From positions 59,295 to 123,294 of the forward strand of contig NZ_LJJF01000004.1 in the NCBI RefSeq assembly GCF_001625365.1: a DNA stretch of 64,000 nucleotides, read 5' to 3'. How positions within the stretch are numbered: position 1 is the first letter of the stretch; the number at the start of each line of letters is the position of its first letter. Of this stretch, positions 56,215-62,219 are shown one piece after another. Source of the DNA: Streptomyces sp. MJM8645. Its GTDB lineage: Bacteria; Actinomycetota; Actinomycetes; Streptomycetales; Streptomycetaceae. The notes under the pieces were generated by a model, which was not told where the DNA came from, did not search any database, and saw only the letters and a list, made by a program, of their open reading frames with translations. A program made the position numbers and the translations under genes.

Positions 56215-57320
56215 GTCTGGATCCCCTGCTGTGGGCGCTGAAGGACTCGCCGACCTCGGACCCGTTCGAGCGGTTGATCCTGATCACTCTCGCCGAGAAG
56301 GCTGACTCGGACGGCTGCAACGCGTTCCCATCGAAGTCAACTCTGGCTCGGGCTGCGCTGTGCGACGTGAAGACGGTGGGACGCAAGCTCGCCCAGCTCA
56401 GGCAGCGTGGTCTGATCGGCGAAGGGGACCAGAGCGCGGCGCGGCACATCCCGGAGCGCTACCGCCCGGTGGTCTACGACCTGCAAATCCCGCTCTCGTG
56501 GTTCGGTTACCGGATAGACCGGGTGAACGAGGAACGGGAGCAGAAGGGGCTCGCGCCGCTCACCGCCCGGTCGCGGCCGGACATCGCGCCGGCGCCTACT
56601 CGCAGCCGTCGCAGCGACTTCGGCCGGAAGCGCCCGGTGGGCAACGAGGAGCCTGCTGCGGAAGGGCCCTCGGAGCCGACGGACTCTCAGTCCCCCCTGG
56701 AAGAAGAACACGGAGGGGGGACTGAGAGTCCCGGCAGGGGGGACTCTCAGTCCGTTCAGGGGGGACTTGAAGACCCCCAAATAGCCCCTATAACTCTCCC
56801 CGGTCACCCGCCCCCAGGTGCGGACCCCGCTGACGTGCACGGTCAGGCCGACGCCGAGCTGGGCGCGCCGGCCGGCGGGGACGGCAAGCCGCCCCGCCCG
56901 AAGTCCAACAAGCGGGAGAACACCGACCGCCGCCGGGCGGACCGGACGGCGGAACAAGCGAGGCTCGACCAACTCGCGCGGGATGGTGCCACAAGGTGGT
57001 GGGAGCACGCCCAGGCCGAGTTCGGTCCGTGGGCGGGCGCCAAGAACGGCTTCCCGATGCTGATGGGGATGATCAAGCGCGCCGCCGACGCCGGGTACAC
57101 GAAACAGCAGATCTGGGCCGCGCTGCTCGCCTGCGGCAAGCATGTTCCCTCGGCGCAACAGTGGCAGGCCGCTCTCGGCACGGCCGCCGGAAAGGCCGTA
57201 CAGCAGGGACGGCGCGGTGCGGCGCCGATGTACGACGATGCCGCCTCCCACCCCCAGTCGGAGCAGCAGGCCGCGAAGCCAGCGGCCGACGAGCTGCTGA
57301 ACGCGCTGAACAGCCGGTGA
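56211..57320 (+). CDS. Phage replication initiator with internal iterons, 369 aa
   Basis: ATG 56211 is coupled to the previous gene. Residues 17-75 (FERLILITLAEKADSDGCNA, SKSTLARAALCDVKTVGRKL) are the HTH of phage replication organisers. The middle (about 155-205) is low-complexity and is encoded by the iterons at 56681-56775. The C-terminus is helical (FPMLMGMIKRAADAGYTKQQ). This layout, with the origin inside the initiator gene, recalls lambda O. The DnaC-like loader gene follows. Confidence 0.78.
   Translation: MSLDPLLWALKDSPTSDPFERLILITLAEKADSDGCNAFPSKSTLARAALCDVKTVGRKLAQLRQRGLIGEGDQSAARHIPERYRPVVYDLQIPLSWFGYRIDRVNEEREQKGLAPLTARSRPDIAPAPTRSRRSDFGRKRPVGNEEPAAEGPSEPTDSQSPLEEEHGGGTESPGRGDSQSVQGGLEDPQIAPITLPGHPPPGADPADVHGQADAELGAPAGGDGKPPRPKSNKRENTDRRRADRTAEQARLDQLARDGATRWWEHAQAEFGPWAGAKNGFPMLMGMIKRAADAGYTKQQIWAALLACGKHVPSAQQWQAALGTAAGKAVQQGRRGAAPMYDDAASHPQSEQQAAKPAADELLNALNSR
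56681..56800 (+). other. Candidate replication origin: iterons plus AT-rich stretch
   Basis: Three 18-bp iterons at 56681-56698 (inverted), 56714-56731 and 56736-56753 share the dyad GGACT-CTC-AGTCC (or its complement) next to a G6 or C6 run. A fourth, degenerate copy is at 56758-56775. A local AT-rich stretch (AAATAGCCCCTATAACT, about 56780-56796) follows. Arrays with adjacent unwinding regions are the hallmark of initiator-bound origins. Confidence 0.7.
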
Positions 57321-57334
57321 AGGGCGGACCCGAC

Positions 57335-58147
57335 ATGGTTGCCTCGATCGCGGAGCTGACGCTCGGACGGGAACTGACGGCCGCGGACACTGCGGCCACG
57401 GTCAAGGCGCTGGCGATCCGCCAGGCACGCGGGGTGATGGCCAGGGGGACGATGGAGCAGCGCGCTCGCGGCACGGTGCCGGTGCAGGACGGCGTGGTGT
57501 GGGAGCGGCCGGACGAGTACCGGTTGGGCATCTACGTAACGGCCTGGCTCAAGAGCCTGGAGCGGGCCCGGCATCGGGCCTACCTTCGGCACCACGTCTG
57601 CGTGCCGCCCGGCGGACTGCCCGAGGGTGGGGTGCTGCTCGACGACGACCAGCATCCCCAGGCCCTCGCCTACTGGGTGAAGCGGATCGCCGCCGGCCAG
57701 GAAACCAAGCAGCACCTGATCGCCTTCGGAAACGTGGGCTCGGGTAAGACGGCCGCGGCGATCGCCCTCGGGTCGCTCGCCGTCCAGGCCGGGATCATGA
57801 CCCGGTACGTCCGGCACGGCGACTACGTGCGCTGGCTACGTCCTGACGGGGCACCGGCCGGGCTCACGGCGCTCCAGGTCAGGGAGTTCCACGACCGGTG
57901 CAAGCTGCTGATCCTGGATGAACTGTGCGGTGAGATGGACGGCCAAGCGACCGAGGCCGTACGCCAGGCGACCGGCGACCTGCTGTCCGCGCGGATCGCT
58001 TCCGGCCTGCCGACCGTGATCGCCACCAATCTGCACTCCGCGCAGATCGCGAAGGTCCTCGGCGACCGGATCGTCTCCCGGCTCGGGGAAAGCGCCATGG
58101 CGCTGGAGTTTCTGCGTCCGGACCGCCGTGAGCCGGTGCGGTGGTGA
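57335..58147 (+). CDS. DnaC/IstB-like helicase-loader ATPase, 270 aa
   Basis: ATG 57335 is used; GTG 57317 overlapping the previous stop is possible. Walker A is GNVGSGKT (132-139) and Walker B is LLILDE (191-196), with a sensor-like TVIATNLHSAQI. This is the DnaC-type AAA+ fold that loads the replicative helicase. It directly follows the initiator gene, as in many phages. No transposase is nearby, so an IstB role is unlikely. Confidence 0.85.
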   Translation: MVASIAELTLGRELTAADTAATVKALAIRQARGVMARGTMEQRARGTVPVQDGVVWERPDEYRLGIYVTAWLKSLERARHRAYLRHHVCVPPGGLPEGGVLLDDDQHPQALAYWVKRIAAGQETKQHLIAFGNVGSGKTAAAIALGSLAVQAGIMTRYVRHGDYVRWLRPDGAPAGLTALQVREFHDRCKLLILDELCGEMDGQATEAVRQATGDLLSARIASGLPTVIATNLHSAQIAKVLGDRIVSRLGESAMALEFLRPDRREPVRW

Positions 58148-58203
58148 CCCGTCGACCCGGGCCGGCGCGCCGCCGGTTCACAGCCAGGGTGGCTAAGGTG
58201 CGA

Positions 58204-58228
58204 GGGGAGACCACGAGAGGACGCTCCC
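58204..58228 (+). promoter_or_regulatory. Hairpin that could hide a ribosome-binding site
   Basis: GGGGAG (58204-58209) can pair with CTCCCC (58223-58228), enclosing GAGAGGACG, the ribosome-binding segment of the gene at 58231. The segment resembles the leader RBS of the regulon, but here it would lie inside the loop. Confidence 0.4.
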
Positions 58229-58230
58229 CC

Positions 58231-58683
58231 ATGCCCGAGTACGGCCCGGCAGCCCGCGCCCAGGTGGCCGCGGCGGTTGCCCAGCGCGATGTCGCCCAGT
58301 TCGCTGCCGCTCTGGTGGGCACCACGTCGACCCGCCGGCCAGCCAGAGACCGGATCCGGGAGGTCAGGCACCTGCGGGCGTTGGCGCTTGAAGCACTGGA
58401 CCGCACGGTGATCACAGCGCGCCTGGAGGGGACGAGCTGGGAGGAACTGGGCGCGGCACTGCTGTTGGACCCGGATACCGCGCGGGTCCGGTACGAGGCG
58501 GCGGTGACGCGGTGGTCGGCTCCGGGCGGTTCAGCGGCGAGCGGCCCAGGCGATCCCGGTGACCCGGACGTGGCGGGGACAGCAGAGCTTCTCGACGCCT
58601 GGTACGCAGCGGCCAACGTGGCGTTGGACCCGCAGGTCGATGAGCCGGTCGACCGGCCGGTCTCAAGAATCCTCCACCCCTGA
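58231..58683 (+). CDS. Small DNA-binding-like protein, 150 aa
   Basis: ATG 58231 follows GAGAGGACG; a GTG at 58141 is possible. Helices at about 10-60 (ARAQVAAAVAQRDVAQFAAA) and an HTH-like segment (GTSWEELGAALLLDPDTARV, about 70-95) are visible. The Pro/Gly-rich linker and end are disordered. It is probably a regulator in the replication operon, and the HTH is similar in style to the one at 2566. Confidence 0.6.
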   Translation: MPEYGPAARAQVAAAVAQRDVAQFAAALVGTTSTRRPARDRIREVRHLRALALEALDRTVITARLEGTSWEELGAALLLDPDTARVRYEAAVTRWSAPGGSAASGPGDPGDPDVAGTAELLDAWYAAANVALDPQVDEPVDRPVSRILHP

Positions 58684-58686
58684 TAA

Positions 58687-58706
58687 TCATTTTACATGTT
58701 ACACTT
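58687..58706 (+). promoter_or_regulatory. TCATT-N5-TGTTACACTT promoter motif, site 8
   Basis: One base differs in the core. It lies just after the gene ending at 58683 and drives the ATPase gene at 58780. A stem CTGCC-GGCAG (about 58724-58739) and a leader hairpin follow. Confidence 0.62.
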
Positions 58707-58744
58707 AAGGAGGGGATCTAAGGCTGCCCGACCCGGCAGCATCA

Positions 58745-58761
58745 CCGGGCCAGCAACCCGG
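58745..58761 (+). promoter_or_regulatory. Leader hairpin, CCAGCAA loop
   Basis: CCGGG pairs with CCCGG around a 7-base loop. AACCGAGAGGACACCC and GTG 58780 follow, so the RBS segment is conserved although the loop varies. Confidence 0.55.
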
Positions 58762-58779
58762 ACAACCGAGAGGACACCC

Positions 58780-60333
58780 GTGACACTCCTGCTCCCGCCT
58801 CGCCGCCTTGATCGTGCAGTCGACGAGCCCAGCGGCGTCCCCGCCTTCCCCCGGCTGCTCCTGGCCGGCGTCGAGAAGGCCGGCAAGACGTACGAGGCGG
58901 CTCTGGCATCGAACTCCGACCTGGTCGGCACGACGTACTGGCTGGAACTGGGCGAGGACTCCGCCGACGAGTACAAGCAGTTGGGTCCCTACCGGATCGT
59001 CCGTCATGACGGCAGCTACATGGATTTTCTCGACGCCGTTCGCTACGCCGTGGCCCAGCCGCGCGGTGCCGACGGCAAACCCAACCTGATCGTGGTCGAC
59101 TCCGCCAGCATGCTCTGGGAGCTGCTGTGCGACGAACAGACCGCGGTGGCCCGCCGGCGGGCCACCGAGCGCGGCGCGGCACCGGACAGCGAGCTGACCA
59201 TCACCGCGGACCAATGGCAGAAGGCGAAGAACCGGTTCAAGGACGTCATCAACACCCTCAAGTACCACGACGGTCCGGTGCTGATCACCGCCCGGCTGGA
59301 GGACGTCGTGCTCTTCGACGGGGACAAGCCCACACGGGACCGGGCATGGAAGGTGAAGTCGGAGAGGTCGCTGCCGTTCGAGTGCACGGCGGTCGTCCAG
59401 CTCCGGGCCCGGGACTCGGCGTTCCTGACCGGCGTGCGCTCCCTGAACCGGGATTTGAGCGCCGCCCACATCCGCCCCCTGCCCGGCTTCAACGTCGACA
59501 AGCTGTTCCGCGACCTCGGGATGGACAAGCGGGTCGCCCGCTCGACCTACCGCGCATCGCACCCGGAGGCCATCATCCGGGAACAGGCCGAAGGCCTGGA
59601 CATGCTCGATGACCTGCCGGACGACCCGTCCGACGACCAGCTGACCAAGTTGATCATGCTCTCCTTCGGCACCCAGCAGCCCGAGTACCTGCACCGCCTC
59701 ACCGCGTTCTACGGCCACCAGATGCTGAGCCGCCGCAAGGTCGCCGGCAAGGACGGGCCGGTGTCGGCAGCCGACGCCATCGAGCGCGCGCTCAACGCCC
59801 TGGCGAACAAGGCCGGGACGGCCTCCCCGCAGCCGCCGTCCCAGGCCCAGGACGCGTTTGGGGCCTCCGGGTTCTCCAGCCCGGGAACCGAGCAGCCGCG
59901 CTGCACCGTCCCGGACTGCCCCACCCCAAAGAACTGCGTCCGCCCGTACGCCAACGGCGCCCGCTGCGAACAGCACGGCCCCCGGCAGGATGCCGGCCGC
60001 GACGCCGGACCAACCGCTGAGGAGCACCAGATGCCGAAGCAGCCAGTACCGGTCCACCCGGCACAGATGCTGCGCGACGAAGCGGCCGCCCAAGCCCGGG
60101 TGCTCGGCCTCAGCGTCGACAAACACCTGGCGGAACTGGCTCCCCCCGGCAGCACCGCGAGCCAGCTGCCGCCTACGCGGCTGGGCGGGCACCTGCTCAG
60201 GTGGCGGCCGGTCGTGGTCACCGCGCTGCGCGACAAGGGACACGATGACCTCGCCGAGCAATACGCGAAGCTCGGCACCAGGGTGCCGACCCGGGAAGCC
60301 GCCGAGATCCTGAACTCGGCGGCCGCGCAGTAA
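58780..60333 (+). CDS. Sak4-like RecA-fold ATPase, 517 aa
   Basis: GTG 58780 follows the conserved leader. Walker A is GVEKAGKT (30-37) and Walker B is LIVVDS (103-108), with ITARLEDVVLFDG as a later strand. This is the phage AAA/Sak4-type ATPase that helps anneal or load single-stranded DNA with SSB. The C-terminal 180 residues carry a Cys/His group (CTVPDCPTPKNCVRP) and helices. It lies next to replication genes, consistent with recombination-dependent replication. Confidence 0.8.
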   Translation: MTLLLPPRRLDRAVDEPSGVPAFPRLLLAGVEKAGKTYEAALASNSDLVGTTYWLELGEDSADEYKQLGPYRIVRHDGSYMDFLDAVRYAVAQPRGADGKPNLIVVDSASMLWELLCDEQTAVARRRATERGAAPDSELTITADQWQKAKNRFKDVINTLKYHDGPVLITARLEDVVLFDGDKPTRDRAWKVKSERSLPFECTAVVQLRARDSAFLTGVRSLNRDLSAAHIRPLPGFNVDKLFRDLGMDKRVARSTYRASHPEAIIREQAEGLDMLDDLPDDPSDDQLTKLIMLSFGTQQPEYLHRLTAFYGHQMLSRRKVAGKDGPVSAADAIERALNALANKAGTASPQPPSQAQDAFGASGFSSPGTEQPRCTVPDCPTPKNCVRPYANGARCEQHGPRQDAGRDAGPTAEEHQMPKQPVPVHPAQMLRDEAAAQARVLGLSVDKHLAELAPPGSTASQLPPTRLGGHLLRWRPVVVTALRDKGHDDLAEQYAKLGTRVPTREAAEILNSAAAQ

Positions 60334-60347
60334 GACCGGTGACGGGA

Positions 60348-60374
60348 AGGGGCCAGCCGATCCGGCTGGCCCCT
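60348..60374. terminator. 12-bp hairpin terminator, bidirectional
   Basis: Arms AGGGGCCAGCCG and CGGCTGGCCCCT enclose 3 bases, between two convergent genes. Confidence 0.75.
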
Positions 60375-60383
60375 CGTGGAGTT

Positions 60384-60860
60384 CTACGGCCTGCTGCCGG
60401 TCCTTGCCCGGCGGGCGTTCTTCGTGGCCCGGCGCAGCCGGGCCACCTCTTCTTCCTCCTCGTGCCGGAGGCGGGTGTACTCGGCGGGGAACATGTCGGC
60501 CAGGCGGCGGCGAGCCCGCTGCGCCGGGTTGCGGCCGCGGTCGATTCGACCGGCGGCCCGGGCGGCGTCGCCGGCGGCGATCACCTGGGCGAGCTGCTGC
60601 TCCTGTTCAAGGGCGGTGCGCAGTTGGCGGACCCGCTTGGTGTAGGCGTTGCGGGACTCGCCGTCGGCCTGGACCACGTGGTGGTTGGCGAGCAGTCGTT
60701 CTGTGGTCCGCGCGACGCGTTTGACGACTTCGGGGCTGCGGAACACGGTCGCCAGTTGGTTGGCCTGGGGGTGCGTCACGAAATCGATCAGCATGTCGGC
60801 GAATGCCTGGTCGGGTGCTGCCGCCAGGGCGGCCGCCATCTGGTTCGGTGTGGCGGTCAC
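60384..60860 (-). CDS. Helical basic phage protein, 158 aa
   Basis: GTG 60860 has AGGGGGATC upstream. The sequence is nearly all helix, with a likely coiled coil (LRTALEQEQQLAQVIAAGDA) and a basic end (RRATKNARRARTGSRP). The N-terminus (MAAALAAAPDQAFADMLIDF) may be a small domain. It could be a structural or DNA-binding protein. The region 60861-61132 upstream has no gene but contains an orphan leader-like segment on the plus strand. Confidence 0.62.
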   Translation of the reverse strand: MTATPNQMAAALAAAPDQAFADMLIDFVTHPQANQLATVFRSPEVVKRVARTTERLLANHHVVQADGESRNAYTKRVRQLRTALEQEQQLAQVIAAGDAARAAGRIDRGRNPAQRARRRLADMFPAEYTRLRHEEEEEVARLRRATKNARRARTGSRP

Positions 60861-61012
60861 GGTGCCGATCCCCCTCGGTTGTGCTGGAGCGCGTTCGGGC
60901 GGCGGCCCGCCAGCCCGTTCCCGTCCGTGTGCCGGATCACCGCGTAGCTGCGCTCCCCGGCCCCGGTTCGCGCCCGAGGGCACTGCCGGTGGGCTCGGTT
61001 ACTCGCGTCCCC

Positions 61013-61028
61013 GCGCCGAAAGGACACC
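61013..61028 (+). promoter_or_regulatory. Orphan leader RBS segment without a gene
   Basis: GCGCCGAAAGGACACC matches the ribosome-binding segment of the regulon, but no start codon or open frame follows closely. It may be a remnant of a deleted gene, in the gene-free stretch 60861-61132. Confidence 0.4.
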
Positions 61029-61132
61029 CTCTACCGGATATCGGGAGAAAGCGAACTTCGCGGGGGCTTTCGCCTCGACGGTGGGTGGGCGGCGGGCCGC
61101 CTGGTTGGAATGCTACGGGCTGCTCGCCGGAA

Positions 61133-61552
61133 TCAGGAATCGCTCCCGTTGACGGGCTCGCGCAACCGCTTCTTGAGCTTGTCCAGGGTCTCGTCGGAGG
61201 TGTCGAAGGTGAGGTTCGAGAGATCGACGCGGGCGGGCGGTACGGGGCTGGTGGCGATCTCGATCTTGGGCGCGATGCCGGAGCGGTGCCAGAGCGCGGC
61301 GTAGGAGACCTCGGAGGCGGCGAACACCGCGACGATGGCGGTCAGCAGCGCACCGGGGCGGACGGGATCGCTGAAGCCTCCCTGCGCAGCCACGGTTGCG
61401 GCGCCGGAGATACCCGCGAGGACGCCGACGATCATCTGCTTGGCCTTAGGGGACCAGTGCGGGCGCAGCACGATGGCGGCGAGGATGGGGAGAACGGAGC
61501 CGACGGCGGCGCCGTAGCCGGCGCTGTGGACGACCAGGCTGTCGAGGTTCAT
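61133..61552 (-). CDS. Holin-like membrane protein, 139 aa
   Basis: ATG 61552. Two or three hydrophobic helices occur in the first 90 residues (GYGAAVGSVLPILAAIVLRP, QMIVGVLAGISGAATVAAQG, ALLTAIVAVFAASEVSYAAL). A charged tail ends with LDKLKKRLREPVNGSDS. This fits a phage holin, which permeabilises the membrane for the endolysin at 51708. It lies between tail-associated genes and the helical protein gene. Confidence 0.75.
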   Translation of the reverse strand: MNLDSLVVHSAGYGAAVGSVLPILAAIVLRPHWSPKAKQMIVGVLAGISGAATVAAQGGFSDPVRPGALLTAIVAVFAASEVSYAALWHRSGIAPKIEIATSPVPPARVDLSNLTFDTSDETLDKLKKRLREPVNGSDS

Positions 61553-61621
61553 GTAGGCCTTCCGGGTTGGGTTTCGGGTCGGAGGGCACGGTGGCGGGCG
61601 GGCCTGGTTTGTGTCGTGTCC

Positions 61622-62083
61622 TCAGGGGTCCAGGTCCGCGCGGATCGGGTCCTCGGGGGTGGGGTGGGTGGCTCCGAGGGAGGCGAGTTGGGCACGCAGG
61701 AGGCGGATGTAGCGGATCGCAGAGTCGCGCCACCGACGGTGGTCCTCTGCCATGCGGTCGAGCTTCTCGGCCTGCCGGGCCTGGCCGGTCTCCAGCGCGC
61801 TGATCCGCCCACGTAGTTCGGCACGCTCGGCCCGGTGTTCGGCGTAGAGCGCGACGAAGCCCGCCTGGAGGGCTTCAGCGGCGGAGGCGGCGGCCGCGGC
61901 TTCGGCGGTCTCCGCGTCGGCCTCGGCCTGAACCTCGACGGACTCGGCCTGAACCACGGCGACGTGTTCGTCGGCGGCCGCCCTCCGGCTAGCCTGGCGG
62001 GCGGCGAGCCAGCCGCTGGCGATCACCCCGAGCAGGGCGCACACCGGTGTGGCGACCGCAGTGATCGTCTCGGTGGTCGCCAA
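61622..62083 (-). CDS. Membrane-anchored coiled-coil protein, 153 aa
   Basis: TTG 62083 follows AAAGGCGAC; TTG 62110 is another choice. One transmembrane helix near the start (ITAVATPVCALLGVIASGWL) is followed by a long Ala/Glu-rich coiled coil (about 30-120). The topology resembles a lysis accessory such as an i-spanin, or a second holin. It precedes the holin in the same leftward unit. Confidence 0.65.
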   Translation of the reverse strand: MATTETITAVATPVCALLGVIASGWLAARQASRRAAADEHVAVVQAESVEVQAEADAETAEAAAAASAAEALQAGFVALYAEHRAERAELRGRISALETGQARQAEKLDRMAEDHRRWRDSAIRYIRLLRAQLASLGATHPTPEDPIRADLDP

Positions 62084-62219
62084 GCTCAGTCGCCTTTCTC
62101 GGGTGATCAACAGAGTGAACGGGGATATGGCCTGGGCGTCGTGTTCGCTCGGACAGCCCTCGCGGGGGTTAAGAGTGGCGACCTGGGGCGGTTGCGTCGC
62201 GTGCTTGGGTCTTCACCTG

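Noticed and set aside
58705..60261. 518-codon minus-strand frame
   Set aside because: It is antisense to the Sak4-like ATPase and has no domain pattern.
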